This document shows positions 34,831 through 45,864 of a stretch of 64,000 nucleotides of DNA, piece by piece (position 1 is the first letter of the stretch; every line of letters begins with the position of its first letter). The translations under genes and the position numbers were made by a program. Below the pieces are notes generated by a model. It made no database searches. It saw only the letters and a list, made by a program, of their open reading frames with translations, and was not told the origin of the DNA. The stretch lies in contig JAWNZC010000222.1 of assembly GCA_035771165.1 (NCBI GenBank), positions 186,001-250,000 of the forward strand, in the 5' to 3' direction. Source of the stretch: Paragorgia papillata (taxonomy: Eukaryota > Cnidaria > Anthozoa > Scleralcyonacea > Coralliidae).

Positions 34831-36839
34831 CTTAAAGTGTCTATGGCATGAAAAAATGAGTATGGTGTTTTTTACACAGGGTGAAAGATGTTCAGCCAAA
34901 TAATAATCTCAGAAAGTTTGGCGTATTTCTGATGAATATTTTTCGAGTTACAACGCGTTGAAGTTGCCAATTTTGCCATATTTTCGAATATAAGTACGAA
35001 AAGTCTGGGACCGAGTTTAGGCCGCGAGTGTAGGCGTGTGGACTCATCGTAAATTTCACTGTGGTGATACAGATAAATACAGCAAGATAGGGCTTTTGAA
35101 AACGAGTCAGAAAACGAATATTTTGTGTCACCATGCAGCTACTATAGAAGACGAAGAATCAAATGAGGATATGATTAAGCAGTTTTTGGTTGATGCTGAT
35201 AGTGATGAACCATCAGATCACGATGCAGTCGAAAGGCGATTGTCGATGAGGTTCGTCGATGAAGTTACATATTTCCTTCGGGAAATATTGTCCAAAGATT
35301 TGGCAGTGTTACAGTTAATAGTAAATTCTGAATATTGCCGAGTATTAACAAAACGAATAAAACTAAAACAGCAATATTTTCTATTCTATATGTTTCTATT
35401 ATATATAATATTATACAATATATACACAAGTCTCAAAGCAGTATCACATGTGTGCCGAAATACTCCAATAGACAATAATGAGTATCGCTTCTGGGTCCAG
35501 ATAAATTACGTTGGGTCTTTATAAAGCATATAGCACTGCGGATAACACAAGGTCTTTAAAATGCGCAGAGCAAAGATGTGACGTGAGTCAAAAGTCAGGA
35601 CGCCTAGGCCGATGATTTTTGTACATCATACATAATTTCCGTTCTTCTGCTCTCGTTTTCTCAGTGAAACCTGTCCAGAATTACTCTGGTACATGCCAAT
35701 CATTTTTCGCCAGATCCATACCACAGTATCGTCCTTTTGAAGACTGGGTTTGGGTCATAGTCCATAGTCATAGCGGCGAAACTTAATCTTATATATTTTA
35801 TTGGCCGTTCCCTAATATATACTATTCCACCTGATTGTTGTGATATACGAAACTTCGATCAAGTACGACATTTATAGTTCGAGTCGTCTAGCGTTACAAT
35901 ATTTCTGCTCTGGTTCTTGGTTCTATTACTTATAACTAATTTGCTCTGAGTTATACTGTTTATATATCCCACATTTCAGCGACTCGTGCAATTTCAGCTT
36001 GTTTTTACAATCACGACATAATTTGCGCAGGCAATAAAACTGCGTTGGTCATGCATTCGCGCGCCAGACCCTTGTTAACGAAATACTTATTGCTGAACAA
36101 GACCAACATTAACATCATTAAAGACACCTTATTTATAGTGAAAACCAGTTCTCTGTAACACCACTGCCAAACTGATTTCTAAGTGATTATTGTTGTAGTA
36201 TAACATACTAACTTTTAGCAAATCCCATGACCAGACCGACGATAAAATTGCACAAAAAGTGAACGCAAAACAACGTAATTCTTTATAGACCAACATTCTA
36301 CCCTCTATAATGTTCTGTTCCCGACGTTGCGCTGCGATCACTTCAACATTTTTACGGCGACGACGTTTATTCGAACGCTGATCAAAAGTAAACAAAACGG
36401 TTTTGCTTGACCTAACTTCACTCTTAATACTAGGAGTGTTTATACAGTTATACTCGCGATTCAATGGAAATAATGAATATCCAGAGGTCATCAACACATC
36501 GGTAATATAGAATTTCACTATAACGCTAAAATAAAGTTGTTTTATTCAGAACCATAGCCATCCCAATTTGCTAAAAAACGGCTAATAATACCTGTTATTT
36601 TGTTTAGTCAACTTGAGATGTGTCCACACGCCTACGTCATAAGTAACCAGATAGCCGGTCTGACCGCGCGATGGAATTTCGCACTCTTCGAGTCGTTTCA
36701 GGTGAACTTCGAAGAGTCGTAGTTCGAAAAATATGCGACGAAATGATGCCAAATTTCGTGAGATTACCCTTCACAGGTATATCTTTCACTTAATACAAAA
36801 AAATCGTATACCATTTTTTCATGTCATAGACACTTTAAA
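34831..36839. mobile_element. 2.0-kb TIR element (CTTAAAGTGTCTATG ends)
   Basis: The left CTTAAAGTGTCTATGGCATG and the right CATGTCATAGACACTTTAAAG are inverted, and similarity extends patchily inward (GTAGGCGTGTGGAC at 35029 against GTCCACACGCCTAC at 36616). The interior holds a plus frame at 35036-35524 containing an acidic stretch (EDEESNEDMIKQFLVDADSDE), and a minus frame at 36129-36518 with KRRRRKN. Neither is a transposase I recognise, so they are probably captured or degenerate sequence. Confidence 0.6.
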
Positions 36840-37316
36840 GTGCTTATGAAGTGCTTAGTGCGAAAATTAATTTTGTCTTATTTGAAAGAACACTTTAAAT
36901 GGTAGAGTAACATATTTTGCAGTTTTTCGTTTCTTTGCTTCGTTCTTGAGATATTTCAGTTTGTTTGATATGTAAATTAAACATTGTAACGTCACATGTG
37001 CATAATGAGTTATTGAAAAAAGTTATATATCTTTGCTATTATCAAATATAATCATCACTTGAAGATCTACATGTTTAGTGTTGTGCATCCACATGCTTCA
37101 TTCAAATTAATTTGGTTTGATAATAGAAAGGATATCTAACCTTTTCTAATAGCTCATTATGCACCTACGACGTCAATATATTTAATTTGCATATCAAACA
37201 AACTAAGATATCTCAAAAAAAAAGCAAGGAAACGAAAAACTGCAAAAGATGTTACTCTATAATTTGAAGTGTTCTTTCAAATAAGACAAACTTAATTTTC
37301 GTTTCATAGGCACTTC
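36838..37316. mobile_element. Foldback MITE of the TTAAAGTGC palindrome family
   Basis: The arms include TTATTTGAAAGAACACTTTA, TTTTTCGTTTCTTTGCTTCG and ATATTTCAGTTTGTTTGATA on the left, mirrored on the right. It is close to the element at 48746-49606 and shares words with 4666-5153. Confidence 0.75.
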
Positions 37317-37389
37317 AATTTAAAAACATCAGTAATTATTGTTAAACAAACATAAAAAGTATATTATATAAATATTCCTTTTAGTATTA

Positions 37390-38050
37390 ACCATCTAGAA
37401 GGGTTGAAGCAACCAATCTTAAGCTTTTGTCTTCCTTTCTTTTTCGGTTTCATGGCATTTGGTATGTTCGCGTTTACAGTATTCGGCGCAGAACTCCAAG
37501 ACTACATCGAAGCCTTGGTGATGGATATAATCCTGTTCTAGGAGCACTTTATTTCCTTGGGTTTGTTGGTTTGAATGTTTTTATTCTGATGAACATGTTC
37601 CTCGCCATCATTAACGACTCATACGCTGAAGTTCAAGACGAGGAAAAGGACGCGGAAAACGAATACGAAGTACTGGACTACGTCGTGAAAAAACTACAAA
37701 CAACTTTCAAAAAGAAATCCGCAAAAAACTCAAAAGTTGCTCCCAAAAAAGTGAAAAGAAACCGCAAAGAGAAACCGCATTATGTTAGTTTCAAGGAATC
37801 GAACGAAAAAGCTTTGTCATCGTTTAACGAAACTTGCCTTTTGGAACTGGAGTCGTGTGAAAAAAGATTAGATAATCTTCTGAATGTGATCGATGAAGGA
37901 GAAAACAGTGAACTTGTGAATGAACATGCTCTTGTAGGAGTGCCCGAGGACAAACAGAATGATGGCTGTTTTCGCATTATCTTAGCGTTGGAAAGTGTTC
38001 CCTTTGAGATAACGGAGGAGGGCGTCGCCGTGGAAGAGAAGTTTGATTAA
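37390..38050 (+). pseudogene. Polycystin-2-like channel fragment with pore deletion
   Basis: One frame reads FFGFMAFGMFAFTVFG then AELQDY (the TM5 region of TRPP channels). It then breaks: the next frame carries LGDGYNPVLGALYF, GFVGLNVFILMNMFLAIIND and SYAEVQDEEKD (filter end, TM6 and start of the cytosolic tail), followed by a Lys-rich C-terminus ending EEKFD and TAA. Between DYIEA and LGD about 25-30 residues of pore helix are missing and the frame shifts by one, so no working channel can be made. No other exons of the gene are in the window. The fragment is contiguous across positions where introns might be expected, which would fit a captured or processed piece. Family assignment is by motif recognition. 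Confidence 0.7.
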
Positions 38051-38086
38051 AGAGATACAAAATGTTTTTAAGGTGAGATTAATAAT

Positions 38087-38526
38087 TAAGAGGATAATTT
38101 TTTTTATGTCACGTATTTCTGGTGAAAAGCGCTCAAAACCCTAGAACTTTTTGGCGTACCACTCAAAATCTTCTTATTTTAGCATTATTGTGTAGCCTAT
38201 AGAATCAACAAACTTTTCATAAGCATTTGGGGGTTGAGAAACATATCAAACGATAAAAAAAATCATAATTATGAAGGTAGGTATGCTACAAAAATGTTGA
38301 ATCCGCCATATTTTTACAGTAATCAATGCAAAATTTCTTTTTGTTCAACCAACATTTTCCTTTTGGCGTATTCCTCACATTCTCTTTATTTTAGCATTGT
38401 GTAGCTCATACATGTGAGAGTTGAGAAACATATCAAAAGATAAAAAGATTTGATAATTATGAATGTAGATATGATCAGTAGAAATCAGTTTTGAGCGCAT
38501 GTTACGCGACATAGAATTCTCCTCTT
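38087..38526. mobile_element. TIR element with internal direct duplication
   Basis: The ends TAAGAGGATAATTTTTTTTATG and CATAGAATTCTCCTCTTA are inverted, with AAGCGCTCAAAAC and TTTTGAGCGCAT inside. The interior is two diverged direct copies about 215 bp apart (CTTTTTGGCGTA, TTATTTTAGCAT, GAGAAACATATCAAA, GATAATTATGAA). No ORF. Confidence 0.65.
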
Positions 38527-38639
38527 AACCAACTAGAAGGGTTGAATCAACAGGTGAAAAGCTAAGCAATAAATAATAAGCATAGTGTTATCACAAATTT
38601 TCACTTTCATTTCAAAGTTCTTGTTGTTTAATTTGTTAT

Positions 38640-39347
38640 TAAGGTCTTCGTATAGGTTTGTAGTGTCATTCCTATAAAGCGCTCTCAATTCGTCAAGCCA
38701 CGAAAATATATATGCCAGCCACGAAAATAAAATTGATATCGTTAGAAAGCTATTAATTTGTAGAATACAATGGTGTATTTGGTTTCGCGATAAACACAAA
38801 CCGTTAATAGTTACGAATTTATTAATTAAAACCAGAGGGCTTCACTCCGGGCGTTTCAAGTAAAAAGCGTTTCATTTTGTTCAAAAAAATGTTTTCGCAG
38901 TTCGATTCCGAGATAAATTTCCAACAAAACGGTGTCAGCGTTTTTTTATTTATTGCCTGGTTTAGAATTTATGACTTATTTTGTCCGAATGTTGGTCGAA
39001 AAACAGCATTTCCAACTTTGGTCGTGAATAAAATCGGGGAAACTCGACGTATAAAAAAAACGCTGACACCCTTTTGCTGGAAATTTATTTCTGAATCAAA
39101 GTACAAAAAAAGATTTTGAACAAAATAAAACGCTTTTTACTTAAAACGCCCCGAGTGAAGCCCTGTGGTTTCAATTAAAAAACTCACAACTATTAACGGT
39201 TTGTGTTTATCGCGAAACCAAAGACACCAATGTATTCTACAAATTAATAGCTTTCTAAGGATACTATTTTAGTTTTGCAGCATAAATTCTGACGAATTGA
39301 GAGCGCTTTACAGAAATGACCTTGCAAACCTATACGAAGACCTTAAA
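38640..39347. mobile_element. 700-bp foldback element
   Basis: AAGGTCTTCGTATAGGTTTG on the left is mirrored by CAAACCTATACGAAGACCTT on the right. Mirroring continues through GCGCTCTCAATTCGTC, ACACAAACCGTTAATAGTT and GTAAAAAGCGTTTCATTTTG to a centre near 39000. The short internal frame at 38877-39119 is not a gene. Confidence 0.75.
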
Positions 39348-39935
39348 GGCCTCATGGCCAAACGCTTTCAACATCGCATTCAACATCGTTCAACATTGTT
39401 GAATTCAACATGTTGAAAGCGTTTGGCCACACTGCAAATTCCCAAAAACTTGTTTTAAGAAAAAAATACTTGTTTTAAGATTTTCTTGTCCCGTTTGCAA
39501 GATAATAATCTTACTGCGGTTTCTTGACAAGATATTTTGTTTTAAAACAAGATTAAATATCTTAAAACAAGAAATAAAATCTCAAAACAAGAAAAATTAT
39601 CTTGACAAGAATTGGAGGTTTTGCAGTGCACCCCTTTTGAATGATGTTGAACGTTGTTGAATGGTGTTGAATGATGTTGAACGTTTCTATTGTTCTCAAA
39701 ATGTTGAAAGGTGTTGAACGCATTTGGCCACATTTCATTCAACTTTGTTGAACAGAGACATGCGCCATGCGGGATATTGTCGATCCCAGCTTTTGTGGTA
39801 GCCCGCGTTCAATTAATTGTCATTCATGAATGTTGAACGATGTTGAATTCATTTGGCCACTCGTGCTTTCAGCATCGTTCAACAATGTTCAACAATGTTG
39901 AATGCGATGTTGAAAGCGTTTGGTCAGGCCTTTAA
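39347..39935. mobile_element. TTAA-flanked palindromic MITE (AAGGCCTcatGGCCAAACGC)
   Basis: The left TTAAAGGCCTCATGGCC..AAACGCTTTCAACATCGC is mirrored by GCGATGTTGAAAGCGTTTGG..CAGGCCTTTAA. It is rich in TTCAACATTGTTGAA words. The interior has a TGTTTTAAGA/TCTTAAAACA/TCTTGACAAG stretch. TTAA at both ends fits TTAA-targeting transposons (piggyBac or Kolobok type). Confidence 0.7.
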
Positions 39936-40230
39936 GCTCTTTCCATTGCTTCTAAAGTGGTGACAAAATGCTTGAAATGCTATTTAACAGATGTTAGATT
40001 TTTGTGTCTGCCTGATAAGGCAGGCATCATGTCATCGTGCATCTCGTAGGTAAGGAATTTTTATTAGTCTATTCCACTATTGTCAAAAATCACACCTTCC
40101 TTCGTTTCCGGTTGGTTGGTCAAGCTAATGGACCCTCCCACGGTTGAGAGCTATTTTGTTAATAGCGCGCTTGCTAAACTGAGAAGAGACACCGGCCGTC
40201 CGTGTGAAGGCGGATTTACAGTCCTCGCAC

Positions 40231-40465
40231 GAAGCAACTCGCAGCTCGCTGCGAGAACACGCAAGCTTGCTGCCAGCACACGCAAGCTCGCTGCGAGCAC
40301 ACGCAAGCTCGCTGCGAGCACACGCAAGCTCGCTGCGAGCACACGCAAGCTCGCTGCGAGCACACGCAAGCTCGCTGCGAGCACAGGCAAGCTCGCTGCG
40401 AGCACAGGTAAGCTCGCTGCGAGCACACGCAAACTCGCTGCGAGCACACGCAAGCTCGCTGCGAG
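40231..40465. repeat. 21-bp minisatellite, about 10 copies
   Basis: The unit CTCGCTGCGAGCACACGCAAG contains the palindrome CTCGCTGCGAG. It stays open in most frames on both strands because 21 is a multiple of 3. It is GC-rich compared with its surroundings. Confidence 0.92.
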
Positions 40466-40663
40466 TGTTTTAGCGCTCGTGGCAGACAGTTGGAAATTTT
40501 GAACTATATTTAACTCGCGGCACGTACTCGCAGTAAATAAACCAATCAAAACAAATTATGTCAACATTTCAAACTCGTTTGTAATTCATGAGGAAAACTG
40601 CACAAAGGAAATCATTACCGTGTCGATGGTTAATTTGCATATGGATATCTTTTTATTATTATA

Positions 40664-41110
40664 AGTAATACCATGACTTGAGGGAAATAAGCGATTATTA
40701 AATTTCCCGCAGACGAGGGAAGATTTGTGAAAGTCGGCCCGAGGACTTTTACCAATCTACCCGAGGCAAAGGGGAAATTTAATCGCTAATTTCCCTCAAG
40801 TCATGTTATTAGTTTGTAATATTATGATCGCCGAGGAAAACTTTGAGAATCTTACCGACAGGAAATTTACACAGCTGATCAGAGAAGTTGCGTCTTATTT
40901 TTCCGTGCATGTTGATGAGGGAAAATATATGCAAGCGGGAAATTTAGAAGAAGACAAAGGATTTCTTTGTCTTCTAATTTTCCCTCATCAACATGCACGG
41001 GAAAATTAGAAGACAAAGGAAAAATTTCCCTCTTGCATGAGCAATGAGGGAAATACGAGGTTTACATTCCCTAGGAGAACAAAAGAATCCAAGGCGATCA
41101 TGGTATTACA
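40664..41110 (+). mobile_element. Palindromic MITE, TAATAcCATGA family (copy 3, inverted relative to copies 1 and 2)
   Basis: AAGTAATACCATGACTTGAGGGAAAT at the left and GATCATGGTATTACATAAG at the right in outline, with internal GTTTACATTCCCTAGGAGAAC, CATGTTGATGAGGGAAAAT and GATCGCCGAGGAAAACTTTG shared with copy 1 at 3625-4028. It is the longest of the three copies. Confidence 0.75.
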
Positions 41111-41152
41111 TAAGTTAATCGAACTTTCATCTGGATTTTCTCTTAAAATACC

Positions 41153-41551
41153 GCTTTGTTTGAGATGCTATATCAAACACTCAGAAGAGTCCTTCATCAG
41201 GATATACAAACACCTCGAAGTTTGTTCAAAAAGCTCGGCTATCGCTTCATCATGGAGTCTTGAAACCCTGCGAGTTATCGCAACGAGCTGCGTGTGGTGG
41301 AAATACTGTGGAAACCGTGCGAGTAGTCTCAGCGAGCAGCGAGTTGCTTCGTGCGAGGCCTGGAACTCGCAGCTCGTGCGAGTACTCGCACGCTTTTCAC
41401 TGTATTTCCACCACACGCAGCTCGTTGCGATAACTCGCGGCTGATGAAGCGATAGCCGAGTTTTTTTAACAAACTTCGAGGTGTTTGGCTATCCTGATGA
41501 ACCACTCTTCTGAGTGTTTGATTACTTTGATATCGCATCTCAAACAAAACG
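41153..41551. mobile_element. 400-bp foldback element
   Basis: TTTGAGATGCTATATCAAAC and ACACTCAGAAGAGT on the left are mirrored by ACTCTTCTGAGTGTTTGA and GATATCGCATCTCAAACAAA on the right. Arms include CGAAGTTTGTTCAAAAAGC and GCAACGAGCTGCGTGTGG. The centre carries CTCGCAGCTCGTGCGAG words similar to the 21-bp array at 40231. Confidence 0.75.
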
Positions 41552-41558
41552 GCTATTT

Positions 41559-41957
41559 TAGAATATAAAATGTGGGACTAATATTAAATCAAATCGCATG
41601 CTCACATCACTAATTTAATAATCGTAGCCTATTAAACCTTACGTCGAAGGTTTATCAGCTCTATTCGCGTGCGTTTTGTATCGGGATACCACTCATTCTG
41701 TAAATAGTACATATTATGTATGTATATATATATATATATATATATCAGCAATATATATCAGCAATATATATCAGCAATATATATCAGCAATAATACGCTG
41801 GGACTTAACGCTTTAGAGATTGAATGAATATTTAATTGTATGGTAATCTTACAGTAGGCAGTATAAAGGAACTCTAATTTGTGACTCGAATTATGATTTG
41901 AAGAAGGGGCATTGCCCCGAAACGTACGTAATGTACAAGAAATAAAGTTATCTTTTG

Positions 41958-41991
<34 letters not shown>

Positions 41992-42242
41992 CTATTTACA
42001 GAATGAGTGGCCGTTCTGTATCGGGGTATACAGACACGAGGCGAAGCAGAGTGCCTGTATCCCGATACAGAACGGACACGAATTATGTAAATGACTTCTA
42101 AAACGTCTATTAAGTTAGCTAAAACTACATCATGTTAAGAGCTGATAAACCTTCGACGTAAGGTTTAATAGGCTACGATTATTAAATTAGTGATGTGAGC
42201 ATGCGCTTTGATTTAGTATTAGTCCCACATTTTATATTCTAA
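41559..42242. mobile_element. 680-bp foldback with (TA)n and a hammerhead-like remnant in its centre
   Basis: TAGAATATAAAATGTGGGAC..GCATGCTCACATCACTAATT on the left is mirrored by AATTAGTGATGTGAGCATGC..GTCCCACATTTTATATTCTA on the right, with CCTTACGTCGAAGGTTTATC also mirrored. The centre has (TA)n tracts at 41718-41745 and 41964-41990 and, at 41897-41930, GGGGC-ATT-GCCCC followed by GAAACGTACG, the stem II and GAAA part of a Penelope-type hammerhead whose CTGATGA core has decayed. Confidence 0.65.
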
Positions 42243-43087
42243 GTGACGTGGCATAAATAGCCGTTCCGATCATCATTTGTTATTCAACAAATGTTGTTGT
42301 TGAACAAATGTTTGCATCTTCATCTTGTATGAGGACGCTACCAGCGTACCCCTCACTCGAGATAGTTGAAAGCAAAGTGTCTGTACACTTGCTACAGAAC
42401 TGATATCAGTGTTTGTAAATGTGATACCAGTTCTGTATCGGGGTAAACAGACATTGATTAAACGTTAATTTCTTTTGAATTTTCCTCATGAATTATTAAT
42501 GAGTTTTAGAAATATATATATATAATGAAATAAAAGTAGCGTGCTGCGTAGGCAGTGTTGAAACAACAATCGAAATATAGTAAGGTTAGATATACTGCCG
42601 AAACAGAGAACGCAGGAGTCTAACGTTTCGAGCGAAGGAATTATAAAGAGCGTTCAGAAATCCCGTTGCTCTGTTACTCAGTAAGACGCTTACCCGAGAG
42701 CCTAAATATCGAGCTGGCGCTTACAAGAGACATGCCTGCATGGTATATCAATATTTTATATTAGTAACGCTTTGGAATCAAGATTTCACTTTAGATACAG
42801 AACGTAAATTACTTACCGTTGACTAAAGAAATTTAAGATAATCTGTGGACCACTGAAACTGCATACACTGATTGTATTTCTATAATATGGTCAAGCAAAC
42901 ACCTACATGCAAAGATAAAATTAAAAAAAACGTGCTGAGTACGCGGCATTTGTCGTTTTGTCAAAACTACTGCTTTTCTACATGTATACGTACAACACAT
43001 CATTTAAACTATACATCTCAAATGAAAATGCTACCACTTCGGAAGTACATATGACTATGAATTTACAACCTTTAGCTCTCCATCTGA

Positions 43088-43158
43088 GCCTCAGTAACTC
43101 AATGGTTAGAGCGTCTAACTAGTCATTAGAAGTTGAAGGTTTGAACCCTGTCTGGGGT
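43088..43158 (+). mobile_element. tRNA-Thr-like sequence (SINE head), copy A
   Basis: 71 nt with acceptor GCCTCAG/CTGGGGT, D arm TAACTCAATGGTTAGAGCG, and a clean anticodon arm TCTAA-CTAGTCA-TTAGA whose loop gives AGT (Thr). The T stem GAAGG/CCTGT has a mismatch and D-stem position 10-25 does not pair. The decay, the multi-copy context and the shared 3' body argue for a tRNA-derived SINE or pseudogene. Confidence 0.55.
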
Positions 43159-43314
43159 CTCAGAAATATTTTCGAGTATTTGAGCTTGACGAACGCCAAA
43201 CATCTGTTACACTACACCAAGCTCGCAAACGTAGCACATGCACTACATGTATACGTACAACTTATAATATCTAATATTTTGAAGCACATCTCATTCTCAT
43301 ATACACAAAGTATA

Positions 43315-44407
43315 TTTAAAGTATATTCTTTTATTCAAAAGTTTTTCAAACGTGGAGAATGTACCAATAAAATTGCTTTTAAAACTTTTCTCTTCAACGG
43401 TAGTTCCCGTTTTGCTGTTATAGCTGCGAAGTTTGGGGTCCATACTTACTGGGTAAAATAAACTCTTTTGCGATGTTTAAAACTAAAAATTTTAAATTAA
43501 CAAATGATATAGAAAGACTACATCTAAAATTCTGCAAAATTATCTTGGGTGTTCATTCAAAATCTACAAATTTAGCTGTCTATGGTGAACTAGGAAGGGC
43601 ACCCTAATTATACAAATAGCTACACTTATAACAAAATATTGGTTTCGCATCAAAAGCTCAACTTTTACAGATACCCTCGCTGGTGAAGCAGCGAGAGTCT
43701 GTATGGACTCTAATTTACAACCAATATTATTTACAAAATATGTACTACAACTAATCAACTATGTAATATAGAAGTTAATAATTTTAAAAATTTTGTAATA
43801 CCACCCGAAGAACAAGGAAATTTTTGCCATTACTTGAGGAATAAATTACATGAGTTTTATACTGAATACTGGAAAGAGCAGATTCAACAAGGTGGAAATA
43901 ATGGCAAATTAAGAGTCTTTAAAAAACTCAAAATAAATTTTGGCTTTGAAAAATATCTTTCTTCAATTCGTAACTTCAAACATCGTCAAGCGGTTACAAA
44001 ATTAAGAATTTCAGCTCATAAACTACCTGTTGAAACTGGTCGATACGGAAATGTTTCATACAGTGAAAGATTATGCAAACATTGTGATCTAAATGAGATT
44101 GGGAACGAACAACACCTTTTAATGTCATGCAGAAACACAAAGTTCGCCGATCTTAGAGTTAATTTTATGGAAAGTCTCTGTAAAATAAATAACTCATTTT
44201 CTAAATTTAGCTATCAAGACCTTTTCATGTATGTCATTGCTATGCAAGACAAAACAATTATGACTTTGGTAGCTAAATACTGTTTTAATGTTTTAACAAG
44301 TTTTGAAAGTTTATAGTTGAGCACGTAGTCTAGTTTATATGTTATATGTATGTATCTTATATATACCAAATCTGGTATTTATGTTGTTTGAATAAAGACA
44401 TTAAATT
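43315..44407 (+). mobile_element. 5'-truncated LINE inserted in copy A, with 15-bp target duplication
   Basis: The insertion is bounded by TATACACAAAGTATA at 43300-43314 and 44408-44422; copy B has the single, empty site at 47836-47850. The insert encodes broken pieces of a reverse-transcriptase C-terminus: NDIERLHLKFCKIILGVHSK near 43505, then an intact frame at 43834-44316 with HKLPVETGRY and a cysteine/histidine segment (LCKHCDLNEIGNEQHLLMSC) typical of the zinc-knuckle end of non-LTR elements. It ends GAATAAAGACATTAAATT. Frameshifts upstream make it dead. Confidence 0.85.
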
Positions 44408-44490
44408 TATACACAAAGTATAAAAGCACTTATGATGAATTTGCAACCTTAGCTTTCTATCCAAATCTCACAAGACCTTATGATAGACCT

Positions 44491-44884
44491 TAGGCCTGCG
44501 CTAAACGTCGCACAATAGACGAATTGAATTCGAATTAACTTCGTCGGTAATGCGACGTAAATGCGACGTCGAGTTTAAACGTCGAATTTCAGTCGAATTT
44601 ATTTGTTTTTACTTGGACTCCTGGATCCTGAAAACGACTTGTTGAACACATGGCGCCAAATGTTCACAGACAGAAGAGAAACATTTAATTCAATCGACGC
44701 GACAATAATTCGTCGTGTAACTCGAACAAGCATTATCGTCGCACTATCCGTCTGACTCAGACGAATTTAATTTGTGTGTCGGATCTAATCGAGTTATACA
44801 TCGAAGTTTCGTCGGATAGAATTCAAACAATTAAATTCGTCTGAATTGAATTCGTCTATTGTGCGACGTTTAGCGCAGGCCTTA
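44491..44884. mobile_element. Palindromic MITE (TTAGGCCTGCGCTAAACGTCG ends), copy A
   Basis: GGCCTGCGCTAAACGTCGCA and ATAGACGAATTGAATTCG on the left are mirrored by CGAATTCAATTCAGACG and TGCGACGTTTAGCGCAGGCC on the right. The interior is CG-rich with many GACGAA words. The homologous copy B lies at 47918-48323. Confidence 0.8.
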
Positions 44885-44892
44885 CGAGAGAA

Positions 44893-44898
44893 AAGCAC

Positions 44899-44976
<78 letters not shown>
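44893..44976. repeat. (CA)n(TA)n microsatellite
   Basis: A long CACA run with one TA interruption, ending in TATATATA. The homologous tract in copy B is at 48338-48396. Confidence 0.95.
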
Positions 44977-44980
44977 AGAA

Positions 44981-45276
44981 ACTGAATGTTTCTTACTTAA
45001 AACATCGTTGTTGCTACTCTGAGTTTCACGCTGAGTTTCTTCTTTGCGCGGCTAACACTTCCCGCGAAAGATCTTCGTTGGTGGCGGCATTTTGAGAAGA
45101 CTTCTGATCTTTTGTTCAGTAATGGTTGTTTGATGGCTTTCAATATGCAGAGCTTTTCTTCAAGGCAAACATTGCATCGCTTAATCTAACTGAATCTTTC
45201 ACAGTTGCCTGATGATCGCCTAACCGCGTGAAACTCAGAGTAGCAACAACGATGCTTTAAATAAGAAACATTCAGT
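44981..45276. mobile_element. Foldback element present only in copy A
   Basis: ACTGAATGTTTCTTAC..CATCGTTGTTGCTACTCTGAG on the left is mirrored by CTCAGAGTAGCAACAACGATG..AAGAAACATTCAGT on the right. In copy B the CA/TA tract runs straight into the AATGACGAACACAG tail, so this is an insertion in A, or less simply a deletion in B. Confidence 0.75.
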
Positions 45277-45356
45277 TAAATCCGCTCTGCCTATTTATAT
45301 ATCGAGCACTCTTCAATCTACTACTAACATTATATTTACTTGGTATATTTACTTGG

Positions 45357-45397
<41 letters not shown>

Positions 45398-45864
45398 ATA
45401 TATATATATATATAAATGACGAACACAGAACTATACCTACAGCCAATGAATCGTTTACTTGATGTCTTGGGGCTTTGTGTTCGTGACTGAAATATGTTGA
45501 TCTAAAATACAACAAGAGAATAGGGATGGTCTTGTAAGTGAGCAAATGATACTTGAACTTGAAGAAGTCTTCTGAAATAAATTGATTGGTTCGAACCTGA
45601 CAACATAACGGAAATAACTTTAAAGCCTTTTTCGACCACTCCTAGTTATATTGTCTTAGCAAATTTCTGTTTGTGTCTCTTAAAATAATCATTATACTGT
45701 CTTTGAATTGGTAATTGAAATATTTTTCGTTAAAAAGTGAGCAAATCTTAACTGCCTAATCTATCACGTTCCTTTATATTCAGTAAGTTAATAGACATAT
45801 AGAAATTGACATGCAAGGTTAAGATTTATAATAGAACGAAAGCGATTACTGTATTTGTCACTTG

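Larger units (their letters stand above)
42521..45800. repeat. Composite duplicated block, copy A
   Basis: From TATAATGAAATAAAAGTAGC to CAGTAAGTTAATAGACAT this region is the direct counterpart of 47057-49655. Shared parts are the GCGTAGGCAGTGTTGAAACAAC start, the tRNA-like segment, an AGGCCTGCGC palindrome, a (CA)n tract and the AATGACGAACACAGAACTAT tail. Copy A alone carries a 1,093-bp LINE insertion and a foldback at 44981-45276. Identity by eye is well above 90 percent. Confidence 0.85.

Noticed and set aside
38877..39119. 80-codon frame in the 38.6-39.3 kb palindrome
   Set aside because: It lies in the centre of a foldback with no recognisable motif.
40080..40549. Frames with repeated STRKLAA or LRVLAAS
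   Set aside because: Produced by the 21-bp array; opposite strands and several frames are equally open.
43088..43158. Functional tRNA-Thr(AGT) gene
   Set aside because: D- and T-stem mismatches, near-identical second copy in a duplicated repeat block, and a shared 3' body point to a SINE or pseudogene.
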